Positions 32,428 through 40,451 of a stretch of DNA of 44,765 nucleotides are shown here, piece by piece. Both the position numbers and the translations under genes were made by a program. Origin of the DNA: Streptosporangiaceae bacterium (lineage in GTDB: Bacteria; Actinomycetota; Actinomycetes; Streptosporangiales; Streptosporangiaceae). The DNA is taken from positions 1 through 44,765 of the forward strand of contig JASHQP010000225.1 of the NCBI GenBank assembly GCA_030039095.1, read 5' to 3'. The notes beneath the pieces are model-generated. The model saw only the letters and a list, made by a program, of their open reading frames with translations, made no database searches and was not told the DNA's origin. How positions within the stretch are numbered: position 1 is the stretch's first letter; each line of letters starts with the position of its first letter.

Positions 32428-34409
32428 GCCGGAACCTCCCGTGTGTCCGTGGCAGAGCGCGGCCAGCGCCCGCTGGCCTTGGCGTCGACGACGATGGCAC
32501 CCGCCTCGGTGACGACGACCGGGTTGAGGTCGAGGCTCTCCAGATCCGGCGACTCAGCGAGCACCCGCAGCGCCTTCGCCGCGACTCCCGCGAGCGACCC
32601 GATGTCGAAGAGCTCCCGCGACGCGGGGCTGGCGAGCCACCGCCAGGCCCGGGTCGAGGCGATGAGCTGGCAGATCTGGCTGGCGTCCAGCGGGTCGCGG
32701 CCGATCACGACGTCGGCCAGATCCTCGACGGCCGGCCCGCCCGCGCCGAGCAGGAGCAGGCGGCCGAACACCGGATCCGCGCGCACCCCCACGTAGCACT
32801 CCAGCCCCGGCGCCGACTGCGGCTGGACCAGAACGGGCCCTTCCGCCGCCAGCTCGCGGTATGCGGCTGCGACCTCGCCCGCGCTGCGCAGGCCGAGCCG
32901 GACCCGGCCCGGCCCCCGGTGCAGGGCCCGCGAGACCTTCACGACGGCCGGGTAGCCGAGGCTCTCGGCCGCGGACACGGCCTCCTCGGCCGAGCCGGCC
33001 TCCCGCGCGGGCAGCACCGGCAGGCCGGCTTCGCGCAGCAACTGTCCCACCTCGAAGGGCGGGAGGAGGCGCGCGCGGCGCACCGGACCGGGCCCGGCCT
33101 GGTGGGGAGTCCGCCCGTGCAGCCGGCCGATGGCCCGCAGGGCGGGCGCCAGCCCGGGCAGGTACGCCAGGCCGGAGCCGACCCACTCATCCCACACCGG
33201 GGCGAGCTGCCGGCTGCACTCGGAAACCACGAAGACCCGCCCGCCGCCCTCCCTGACCACCGGGGCCAGCTGCCTGGTGAACTCGCCGGCGGCCGGCATG
33301 TCGCTGATCACGACCAGCACGCCGTCCAGCTGCGATTCACCGGCCAGCGTGGCGATCAGCTCCAGCTTCTGGCCGGTGGTCGCGGCGTCCGCGTCGAGAT
33401 CCGTTGGATTGAGCCCGCCCAGCCTCGCTGGCGGGGTGCCGAGACCGTCCCGCATCGCGGGAAGCTGCACGCCGAGGGCGGCCGCCTGGTCGGCGGCGAT
33501 CGCGGCCATCCCTCCCGATGACGTGGTTACGTACCAGCGCGGGCCCTTGCTCGAGGCCAGCGCCAGCGTGGTCAGGAAGTCACCGGGGTCGTCGATCACG
33601 ACCACGCCGAGATCCCGGGCGAGCGCGGCGAAGGCCGCGCCGCTGCCGGCCAGGGCGCCGGAGTGCGCCATGGCCGCCCTGCTCCCCGCCGGACTCGAGC
33701 CGGCCTTCAGCGCCACCAGCCGGATGTCCCGTGCGGCGAGCGCCCGGGCCGCAGCGGTAAACGCCGTCACGTCGATGCTCTCCACATACACGCCCACGGC
33801 GTCGACGTCATCGGTGCCAGCGAGCTCGAGCAGGACGTCCTCGGCCCGCACCACGGCCTGGCTGCCGGTCGACACGCACAGGCCCAGGCCCAGGCCGAGA
33901 TCGATCGATCGCGCGTGCAGCAGGCCCATCAGCGCACCGCTCTGGCTCACGAACGCCAGCGGACCGGGCCGGGACGGACGCTCCAGGCTGATCGAGCTGG
34001 ACAGGACGAAGCCCGCGTTCGCGTTGATCAGCCCCAGGCAGTTCGGCCCGAGCACGCTCATGCCGAACCGGTCGGCGACGGCCTTGATCTGTTCCTCGGA
34101 ACCGAACAGCTCCCTCGAGAAGATCACCGCCGCGCGGGTGCCCATCGCGCCGGCTTGCTCCAGCAGGCCGATCACGCTGTGGGCGGGGGTGGCCAGGACG
34201 ACGGCCTCGGGGGCCGGATCAACCTCGGCAAGCGCCGCCACACACGGCCGCGACGTCACCGCGCCGGGGCGCCCGTTGACCGCGATCGCGGTGCCGTGGT
34301 ACGTGCGGGTCAGATACGTCCATGCCCGGCCGCCGTAGGTGGTGGTGTCGTCGCGTGCGCCCACGACCGCCACGGAGTCGGCCTGCAACAGGCTGTCGAG
34401 GTCCGGCAT
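32424..34409 (-). CDS. NDP-forming acyl-CoA synthetase (second of two)
   Basis: A 661-residue paralogue-like partner of the enzyme at 29531, with the same domain order. The CoA-binding domain starts SVAVVGARDDTTTYGGRAW, the probable phospho-histidine is His249 in AMAHSGALAGSG, and the ATP-grasp part ends with LESLDLNPVVV. The two are clearly divergent, so they probably act on different acids. There is no good ribosome site before the ATG at 34409; an in-frame 27-residue leader ORF ends 18 bases upstream, suggesting reinitiation. Transcription would come from the 34515-34549 promoter. Confidence 0.88.
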   Translation of the reverse strand: MPDLDSLLQADSVAVVGARDDTTTYGGRAWTYLTRTYHGTAIAVNGRPGAVTSRPCVAALAEVDPAPEAVVLATPAHSVIGLLEQAGAMGTRAAVIFSRELFGSEEQIKAVADRFGMSVLGPNCLGLINANAGFVLSSSISLERPSRPGPLAFVSQSGALMGLLHARSIDLGLGLGLCVSTGSQAVVRAEDVLLELAGTDDVDAVGVYVESIDVTAFTAAARALAARDIRLVALKAGSSPAGSRAAMAHSGALAGSGAAFAALARDLGVVVIDDPGDFLTTLALASSKGPRWYVTTSSGGMAAIAADQAAALGVQLPAMRDGLGTPPARLGGLNPTDLDADAATTGQKLELIATLAGESQLDGVLVVISDMPAAGEFTRQLAPVVREGGGRVFVVSECSRQLAPVWDEWVGSGLAYLPGLAPALRAIGRLHGRTPHQAGPGPVRRARLLPPFEVGQLLREAGLPVLPAREAGSAEEAVSAAESLGYPAVVKVSRALHRGPGRVRLGLRSAGEVAAAYRELAAEGPVLVQPQSAPGLECYVGVRADPVFGRLLLLGAGGPAVEDLADVVIGRDPLDASQICQLIASTRAWRWLASPASRELFDIGSLAGVAAKALRVLAESPDLESLDLNPVVVTEAGAIVVDAKASGRWPRSATDTREVPA

Positions 34410-34427
34410 GAGGTCAGCGTCGGGTGC

Positions 34428-34511
34428 TCAGGCTGGCATATGAGCTGCGGGAACGACGGCGACGGTGTGGTCACGCGACCGCCGGAGGGGGGCAGCGGCC
34501 AGGAGCGTCAT
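34428..34511 (-). CDS. possible 27-residue leader peptide of the acyl-CoA synthetase operon
   Basis: ATG at 34511 lies exactly as far from the 35-base promoter as the GntR start does from its copy, so the message should begin at or next to this ATG. The frame reads MTLLAAAPLRR onward for 27 residues to a TGA at 34430-34428, in the same frame as the synthetase ATG 18 bases later. The synthetase lacks a clear ribosome site, so leader translation and reinitiation may feed it. It could also be a decayed former N-terminus. Confidence 0.4.
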   Translation of the reverse strand: MTLLAAAPLRRSRDHTVAVVPAAHMPA

Positions 34512-34514
34512 GGG

Positions 34515-34549
34515 GCGTATGGTTACAGGTAGATACAGTTACTGTCAAG
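34515..34549 (-). promoter_or_regulatory. promoter/operator of the acyl-CoA synthetase operon
   Basis: An exact 35-base copy of 29477-29511 in the same orientation: -35 TTGACA at 34548-34543, 17-base spacer, -10 TAACCA at 34525-34520, with the same TACAG direct repeats and CAGTTACTG. Outside the 35 bases the flanks differ. It also lies only 28 bases from the start of the divergent HIT gene, so a bound repressor could reach both directions. Confidence 0.78.
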
Positions 34550-34577
34550 CCTTCGCGCAGATGCCAGAATTGCACCC

Positions 34578-35063
34578 ATGGCAGATTTAGATGCCGCGAG
34601 CGACTGCTTTGTCTGCCGCAAGCACTGGGAGCAGGGGCCGCTGCTGCCCGGCGGCCCGGTCGCCGAGGACGACCTGGTCGTGGTCTCCCACGTGTCTCCG
34701 GAAGCGCCCGGCAGGGACGGCAGCCCGGTCTACCTGGGGCATCTGCTGGTCGAGCCCAAACGGCACGCGCCAGGGCTCGAGGACCTCACCGACGCCGAGG
34801 CCAGGGCCGTGGGCCTGTGGGCCTCTCGTGCCAGCCGGGCGCTGCGCGAGGTGGCGCTGGCCGAGCACGTCTATGCGTCCGTGATCGGCGACGGCACGCC
34901 GCACCTGCACGTCCATCTCCTGCCGCGGTACCCGGGAACCCCGCGCGAGTACTGGTGGGATGGCGTGGACGAATGGCCGGATGCCCGGCGCGGTATGGAA
35001 CCAGAGATCTCGATGCTGGTGGCGAACCTGCGCGCCTACCTCAGCTCGGCCGAACCGGGCTGA
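34578..35063 (+). CDS. HIT-family nucleotide hydrolase
   Basis: A 161-residue histidine-triad protein. HLHVHLLP at residues 109-116 gives the triad His109, His111 and His113. An N-terminal CFVCRKH resembles the zinc-binding start of many HIT proteins. HIT enzymes cleave nucleoside phosphoramidates, adenylated acids or dinucleoside polyphosphates. The ATG at 34578 has no strong ribosome site, so a leaderless start is possible. It is divergent from the acyl-CoA synthetase operon and close to its operator. A weak hairpin with a short T-run (CTCC/GGAG at 35124-35135, then GATTTTT) follows the gene and may be its terminator. Confidence 0.88.
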   Translation: MADLDAASDCFVCRKHWEQGPLLPGGPVAEDDLVVVSHVSPEAPGRDGSPVYLGHLLVEPKRHAPGLEDLTDAEARAVGLWASRASRALREVALAEHVYASVIGDGTPHLHVHLLPRYPGTPREYWWDGVDEWPDARRGMEPEISMLVANLRAYLSSAEPG

Positions 35064-35265
35064 CCCCGGCGACGCGGACCGGCGCCTTCGATGAAGCTAG
35101 CTACCCCGTGACGATCTTCGATGCTCCTTCAGGAGGATTTTTGGGAGCGTCGTCCAGGACTGCAGGCGCCACGCCCGCCGAAGCAGGGCATGGCGCCAGC
35201 CGCGCACGGCACCGCCGTGTGCGTGAAGCGGCCTCGCGGCCCTGGCATCGCAGCGCCAGGCCGGC

Positions 35266-35565
35266 CTAGGCCGCGCACTCCCGACAGACGAGCTGCCCGC
35301 CCTTGGTTTCGGCAAGCTGGCTCCTGTGGTGGACGAGGAAGCAGCTCGAGCACGTGAACTCGTCGGACCGACGTGGGATCACGGCGAACGAGAGCTCCTC
35401 GTTGGACAGATCCGCCCCGGGCAGTTCCAGAGACTCAGCAACATCGTCCGGGTCGAGGTCGATCGCGGTCGATGACTTGTCCATCCGTCGTGCCTGGAGC
35501 TCTTGCAGACTGTCCTCGCTGAGCTCGTCGTCTGTCTTCCTCGGGCTGTCGTAGTCGGTAGCCAT
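35266..35565 (-). CDS. DUF4193 family protein
   Basis: A 99-residue acidic protein conserved across actinobacteria. It begins MATDYDSPRKTDDELSEDSL and has a central DLDPDDVAESLELPGADLSNEEL. It ends in a zinc-ribbon-like part with CSSC and CREC pairs. The start at 35565 fits the usual length of about 100 residues; a longer reading to 35775 is Gly/Arg-rich and unrelated. Function is unknown. The gene often lies near housekeeping genes, and here the pseudokinase is divergent from it. Confidence 0.88.
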   Translation of the reverse strand: MATDYDSPRKTDDELSEDSLQELQARRMDKSSTAIDLDPDDVAESLELPGADLSNEELSFAVIPRRSDEFTCSSCFLVHHRSQLAETKGGQLVCRECAA

Positions 35566-35871
35566 GTGGGCCCTTACCCCTCCATCTTCTTCACCTATCG
35601 CGCGGGTGTAACGCTCGGGGAGCCTCGGTTGTGCCCGAATCCGGCGGGGAATTCTGTCACGTCCCGGCGCCTGGTACACGTACCGGCCACCCCCGGCGGT
35701 TCGTGTCTCGACCGGTCCTGCGCCGGAGCATCCCCCCGGACCTCGCATTCCATCTAAAATCTCGGGTGACAACACGCTCCATCAGCTCCATCAACGCCCC
35801 TAGCAGGCACAAGGTGCGTATGACACGAACGGTGCACCTCGCCGGCCTGCACGACCCCGCGGAGACGGTTT
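35566..35871. other. divergent intergenic region
   Basis: Some 306 bases between the DUF4193 and pseudokinase starts. It must hold both promoters. The only AT-rich patch is TCTAAAATC near 35753-35761, a possible -10 for either direction. I see no further gene, repeat or structured RNA. Confidence 0.4.
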
Positions 35872-37173
35872 ATGCCCCACGTCGAGCCGCTGCATGCGGA
35901 CGACCCGAGTCACGTGGGCCGATACCGGCTTGGCGGGCGGATCGGCGGGATGCCCGGCGCCGGCCCGGTCTACCTTGCCAGAGCCGCCGACGGCAGCGAC
36001 GTGACGATCACTCTGCTGGACGGCGACTGGACCGCTGACGCTGCCGAGCGCGACCGGTTCACGGCCGAGGCGAACGCCGCCTCGATGGTCGCGCCGTTCT
36101 GCGCGGCGCGGATCCTGGGCGCGGGCTTCGACGGCAAGCAGGCGTTCCTGGTCAGCGAGTACGTCCCGGGCCCCTCGCTGCGCGAGTCCGTGACCGCCGA
36201 CGGCGCCTGGGAGGGCCGCGACCTTGCGGCGCTGGCGATCGGGACCGCAACCGGGCTGGCCGCGATCCACCAGGCCGGGCTGGTCCATGGCGGTTTCGGC
36301 CCCGAGTACGTCGTGCTGAGCCCGGACGGCCCGCGGGTCGTCGAGTTCGGCATCACCCCGCCCTACGGCTCGGCCACCCCCGCCGCCGACATGCGCGCGT
36401 GGGCGCGCACGGTGCTGTTCGCGGCCGCCGGCGGGCCTCCCGATCCGACCTATGACGACCTGGAACTGCTGCCCGAGCCGCTGCGCGCGCTCGCCGGCCA
36501 GTGCCTGTCCGGGGGCACGGGTGAGCAGCCGACGGCCCGGTCCGTCGTGATCGAGCTCCTCGGCGACGGCGACCCGCCGGCCGGGGTGCTCGCGGAGGGA
36601 GCCAGGCGCGCGACGCCGGCCGGGGCGCCGCCGGTCCAGGACGACGCCCTGGCACCGCCGCGTGAGGGCCGGGGGCGCAGGCTCGTGACGCTCTGGTGGG
36701 CAGTGGGCGTTGCCGTCTGCATCGTGGCCATCGCGCTCGTCATCCACATCCTCCAGGGCAAGAGCAACCAGCCCAGCCCGCCGCCCGGAGCGGCCAAGAG
36801 CCCGCACGCGACGGCCAGGCCAACCGCCAAGCCGACGCGCACGGTCACGGTCCCCGCCTCCCTGGCGGGGACCTGGTCCGGCCAGGTCAGGCAGGACAGC
36901 TCGTCCGGCACGTTCAGCGTCACCGTCGACGTGAATCTGGCCTCCGGCGCCAGCGAGGGCTCGGTCCGCTACTCGGGCCCGTTCACCTGCTCCGATGACC
37001 TCAGCCTGGTGTCCGACACCTTCGGCACGCTCACGATGAACCAGGGCATCGTGAAGGGCCCGTGCCAGGCCGGCGTCGTCACGCTCACCCCCGGCTCGGG
37101 CAGCACCCTCCAGTTCAGCTTCAAGGGCAAGGGCGCGCCGGCCGCGACGGGCACGCTGACGAAGACCACGTAG
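35872..37173 (+). CDS. membrane-anchored Ser/Thr pseudokinase
   Basis: A 433-residue protein. Residues about 16-235 have a Hanks-type kinase fold with degenerate motifs. The VAxK lysine is Thr47 (VTITLL), HRDLKPxN reads HGGFGPEY and DFG reads EFG, so the ATP-lysine, the catalytic Asp and both metal ligands are lost. The Gly loop is altered to RIGGMPGAGPVY. One membrane span (about 268-290) and a Pro/Thr linker lead to an outer beta-rich domain of about 110 residues with two cysteines (TCSDD, GPCQAG). It may act as a signal scaffold or ligand sensor rather than an enzyme. GGAGA precedes the ATG. Confidence 0.87.
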   Translation: MPHVEPLHADDPSHVGRYRLGGRIGGMPGAGPVYLARAADGSDVTITLLDGDWTADAAERDRFTAEANAASMVAPFCAARILGAGFDGKQAFLVSEYVPGPSLRESVTADGAWEGRDLAALAIGTATGLAAIHQAGLVHGGFGPEYVVLSPDGPRVVEFGITPPYGSATPAADMRAWARTVLFAAAGGPPDPTYDDLELLPEPLRALAGQCLSGGTGEQPTARSVVIELLGDGDPPAGVLAEGARRATPAGAPPVQDDALAPPREGRGRRLVTLWWAVGVAVCIVAIALVIHILQGKSNQPSPPPGAAKSPHATARPTAKPTRTVTVPASLAGTWSGQVRQDSSSGTFSVTVDVNLASGASEGSVRYSGPFTCSDDLSLVSDTFGTLTMNQGIVKGPCQAGVVTLTPGSGSTLQFSFKGKGAPAATGTLTKTT

Positions 37174-37209
37174 GCCGGGGGCCCGGAAGACCAGTTCGGG
37201 CGGGCCGGC

Positions 37210-38076
37210 TCAGGCGTCCCGCTCCGGGTCCGTGCTCGCCAGCAGGTCGTGCAGCTCACCGTGCAGCGGCGGCGCGGCGGCGATCGTCATGGACGGGCTC
37301 GGCGGCCTGCCATGCAGCCCCGTGAGCTGGGCGCCGGCCTCGGTGGCGACCAGCCCGCCCGCCGCGATGTCCCACAGGTTGACGCCCCGCTCGTAGTAGG
37401 CGTCCACCGTGCCCGAGGCCACCGAGCACAGGTCCGCGGCGGCCGACCCGCCACGCCGGATGTCGCGCACCCGGGGCAGCACAGCGCGCAGCACGTCGGC
37501 CTGGACCTGCCGGCGCCCGGACTCGTACCCGAAGCCGGTGGCCACCAGCGCCTGTGCGAGCGGCACGTCGCGGTTGCAGGCCAGCCTGACCGGAGAGCGG
37601 GTGTCCTCGCCACGCCAGTCCAGGGCGCCCGAGCTCAGCCACGCGCCGCCGCCGGCGCGCGCGCTGTACAGCTCGTCGCGCCGCGGCACGAACACCGCAC
37701 CGGCCACCACGGTGCCGTCGACCTCGGCGGCGATGCTGACCGCCCAGTCGGGAAGCCCGTACAGGTAGTTCACGGTGCCGTCCAGCGGGTCGACGATCCA
37801 CCGGACCCCGCCCGGCCCAGCCGTCCCGCCCGGCCCACTCCGCGAACCGGTCTCGCCGCCCTCCTCGCCGAGGATCCGGTCACCGGGCCGCGCCTCGGCG
37901 ATCAGGTCCCGGATCAGCGCCTCCGCGGCCTGGTCCGCCTCGGTCACGATGTCGGTCGGGCTCGACTTGGTGGCCACGACCTCCGGGCGGCCGCCGCTGC
38001 CGATCAGCAGCCGGCCCGCCGCCACCGCCACCCTGGTGGCCAGGTCGAGCAGGCCCTCGGCCTGCACCGCGGTCAC
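37210..38076 (-). CDS. inositol monophosphatase family protein
   Basis: A 288-residue Mg-dependent phosphatase of the IMPase/FBPase fold. The metal site is visible: Glu71-Glu72 in ILGEEGG, Asp96 and Asp99 in WIVDPLDGTVNY, and the late Asp in NLWDIAAGGLVATEAG. Likely substrates are myo-inositol phosphate, histidinol phosphate or similar sugar phosphates. The GTG start at 38076 overlaps the ferrochelatase stop as GTGA, so the two are translated together; a reading from 38127 would run into that gene. It converges on the pseudokinase gene 36 bases away. Confidence 0.92.
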   Translation of the reverse strand: MTAVQAEGLLDLATRVAVAAGRLLIGSGGRPEVVATKSSPTDIVTEADQAAEALIRDLIAEARPGDRILGEEGGETGSRSGPGGTAGPGGVRWIVDPLDGTVNYLYGLPDWAVSIAAEVDGTVVAGAVFVPRRDELYSARAGGGAWLSSGALDWRGEDTRSPVRLACNRDVPLAQALVATGFGYESGRRQVQADVLRAVLPRVRDIRRGGSAAADLCSVASGTVDAYYERGVNLWDIAAGGLVATEAGAQLTGLHGRPPSPSMTIAAAPPLHGELHDLLASTDPERDA

Positions 38077-39110
38077 GCCGGCACCCGCGGCCTGGTCGCA
38101 CCCGCGCCGCAGCATCCGGTGCCGCAAACGCCGAGGGCCGGCCCCAGGTCACCGAGCGCCCGGGGCGCCAGCCCGTCCCGGCGTTCGGCGACCAGCTCGG
38201 TGATCATGGCGACGAACCGGGGGTCGGTGTCCGGTGTCGCGGCGCGTGCCAGCGGCAGGCCCAGCCGCTCGGCCTGCGCAGCCGCTTCGACGTCGAGATC
38301 GAAGACGACCTCCATGTGGTCGGACACGAAGCCGACCGGCACCACAACGACCCCGCTGGACCCCGACTCGGCCAGCTCGGTGATGCAGTCCCCGATGTCC
38401 GGGCCGAGCCACGGCACCGACGGCGGGCCGCTGCGGCTCTGGTACACCAGCCGCCAGGAATCGGCCCGCCCGAGCCGCTCGGCCACCAGCCGCGACGCCT
38501 CGGCGAGCTGCCGGGGGTACGCACCACCGTCGGGCCCGCTGGCATCGGCCATCGCGTCGGGGATGCTGTGCGCGGTAAAGACAAGATCATAAGTGCCCGC
38601 AGCGGGCAGCGGCAGCGACTCTGCCGCGCTCCGCGCCGCGTCGGCGAACGGCTCGACAAACCCCGGGTGGTTGAAGAACTGGCGCAGCTTGTCGATCCGC
38701 GGGGCACCGGGGACGGCCGCCCTGGCCCGGTCGATGTCCTCCAGGTACTGCCTGCAACTCGAATAGCAGCTGTATGCCGACGTGACGAACGCGACCGCGC
38801 GGCGCCTGCCGTCGGCCGCCATGGCCGCCACCGTGTCGGTGAGCATGGGATCGGCGTTCCGGTTGCCCCAGTACACCGGCAGGTCGACGCCGCTGGCCGC
38901 GAAGTCCTTCTCGACGGCGGCGAGCAGGTCGCGGCACCGCTGGTTGATCGGGCTGACCCCGCCGAACCGGTAGTAGTGCTCGGCGACCTGCTCCAGCCGC
39001 TCGCGCGGCACGCCGCGGCCGCGGGTGACGTTCTCCAGGAACGGCATCACGTCGTCGCGGCTCTCGGGGCCGCCGAAGGAGACCAGCAGGAAGGAGTCAT
39101 AGCGGGGCAT
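38073..39110 (-). CDS. hemH: coproporphyrin/protoporphyrin ferrochelatase
   Basis: A 345-residue enzyme that inserts ferrous iron into the porphyrin; in actinobacteria it usually works on coproporphyrin III (CpfC) before a decarboxylase step. The catalytic His181 lies in VFTAHSIPDAM and Glu267 in FVSDHMEVVFDLD. Cys119 (YSSCRQY) and the C-terminal Cys329, Cys333 and Cys334 (VCGTGCCG) probably hold the [2Fe-2S] cluster known from mycobacterial ferrochelatase. MPRYDSFLLVSFGGPE is the usual family start; an ATG 12 bases earlier is possible. It is coupled to the IMPase gene by a GTGA overlap. Confidence 0.95.
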   Translation of the reverse strand: MPRYDSFLLVSFGGPESRDDVMPFLENVTRGRGVPRERLEQVAEHYYRFGGVSPINQRCRDLLAAVEKDFAASGVDLPVYWGNRNADPMLTDTVAAMAADGRRRAVAFVTSAYSCYSSCRQYLEDIDRARAAVPGAPRIDKLRQFFNHPGFVEPFADAARSAAESLPLPAAGTYDLVFTAHSIPDAMADASGPDGGAYPRQLAEASRLVAERLGRADSWRLVYQSRSGPPSVPWLGPDIGDCITELAESGSSGVVVVPVGFVSDHMEVVFDLDVEAAAQAERLGLPLARAATPDTDPRFVAMITELVAERRDGLAPRALGDLGPALGVCGTGCCGAGATRPRVPA

Positions 39111-39153
39111 GGCACCATCCAACCAGGCCGGGCGCGCTGCCTCGTCACGCCGC

Positions 39154-40320
39154 TCAGGAATAGTCCTGGGCGTACTCCGCGGCGAGCGAGAGCACCTCGC
39201 TGACGTACCAGTTCGCGTGGTTGTAGTCGAAGATGGCAGCGGACAGCGACGCGCCCGGCTGCGCGGCCCCGTCGGCGCACAGCATCCTCGCGGCCGACGG
39301 CACCGCGTCGTAGGGGTTCATGATGTTGGGCGGGCCGCTCTGGCCGAACCCGTCGATGCCCCACACGGCCCACGTGGCCGGCTCGAACTGCATCGGCCCG
39401 AGCGCCCCCGCCGGCGACGGGCCGTCGTTGGTCCCGTCCGCGCTCTCGATCTGGCCGATCGCGGCCAGCACCGTCCAGGACAGGCCGGGGCAGTACCGGG
39501 CGGCCGAGTCCTGGAACAGCTCCAGGTACGTGGTCGGGAACTGGCTGGAGCTGACCTTCGTCACCGGGAGCTGCTGCTGGCGCAGGCTGACGATCTTGCC
39601 CGACGGCCCGAGCACGGCCTTGACCTCGGCGGTCAGCCTGCTCAGGCCGGCGCCTGGCGCGCTGATCAGCGCGGCGACGCGGTGCACCAGGCCCAGCTCG
39701 GCGGACAGCCTGGTGTCCACGAGCAGGTCGACTCCCTCGATGCCCAGCGAGGCGGCCGCGCCGAACCGCACGGCCCGGCTGGTGGCACCGGTCAGCAGGT
39801 AGCTGGCCCCCGTCCGCAGGCCGAGACTGGCCCGCGCGGCCTTGGCCGCGACGAACTCCCCGCTCGCCAGGGCCGTCCAGAAGGGCTGGTCAGAGGCGGT
39901 TTGCAGGGGCACCCAGGACCGGAACTGCGCGGGGTCGACGCCGATGACGCTCGCCGGCCGCCCGCCCGCCTCGATCTCCGCCCCGTCGAAGGTGATCATG
40001 TTCCGGACGCCGCTGATCTTGCCCAGCCTCGTGATCTGCTGGCCGGTGAGCCCGGCCGACGAGACGATCAGCAGGTCGGGCAAGATGATCTGCCGGAACG
40101 AGGCCGCGGCGGCGCGGGACGACGCCGCGGCTGATGCCGCGGGCGCGGATGCGGTTCCCGGGCCGCCCGACGGGGGCTGGATGATCCTGCTGTAGGCGCC
40201 GACGGCGACCAGGACGAGGGCGCTGCAGCCCGCCACGCTCCGGATCATGAGCGAACGGGAAATGGCGGCACGTGGCGGGCAGTGCTGTTTCAGCAACCGC
40301 TGGATCAGCCGTCCCATCAT
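39154..40320 (-). CDS. membrane-anchored lytic transglycosylase with an N-terminal MacB-core-like domain
   Basis: A 388-residue protein. A membrane anchor at about 26-45 and an Ala/Ser linker lead to a domain at about 77-220 (LLIVSSAGLTGQQITRLGKISGV broken by a Gly, FDGAEIEAGGRPASVIGV, AAASLGIEGVDLLV). It reads like the extracytoplasmic core of FtsX/MacB-type permeases. The last 104 residues are a lytic transglycosylase domain, with catalytic Glu292 in AAIGQIESADG and the ALGPMQFEPATW motif. It would cut peptidoglycan at the cell surface. AGGGTGA precedes the ATG pair. It is divergent from the MFS gene. Confidence 0.82.
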   Translation of the reverse strand: MMGRLIQRLLKQHCPPRAAISRSLMIRSVAGCSALVLVAVGAYSRIIQPPSGGPGTASAPAASAAASSRAAAASFRQIILPDLLIVSSAGLTGQQITRLGKISGVRNMITFDGAEIEAGGRPASVIGVDPAQFRSWVPLQTASDQPFWTALASGEFVAAKAARASLGLRTGASYLLTGATSRAVRFGAAASLGIEGVDLLVDTRLSAELGLVHRVAALISAPGAGLSRLTAEVKAVLGPSGKIVSLRQQQLPVTKVSSSQFPTTYLELFQDSAARYCPGLSWTVLAAIGQIESADGTNDGPSPAGALGPMQFEPATWAVWGIDGFGQSGPPNIMNPYDAVPSAARMLCADGAAQPGASLSAAIFDYNHANWYVSEVLSLAAEYAQDYS

Positions 40321-40451
40321 TGCGTTTCACCCTAACCCGGCCGGTCGCCGCTCCGAAATGGACAGTACCGAAATACCGGCGCGCGGCATAGACGCCGCCA
40401 ACGGAACGTCATAACCCTGGGATACGGTTCATCACGGAGGTTGGCGAAGGA

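Noticed and set aside
35121..35357. Small plus-strand frame after the HIT gene
   Set aside because: Mostly Arg/Pro/Gly, runs into the opposite-strand DUF4193 gene and has no ribosome site at its ATG.
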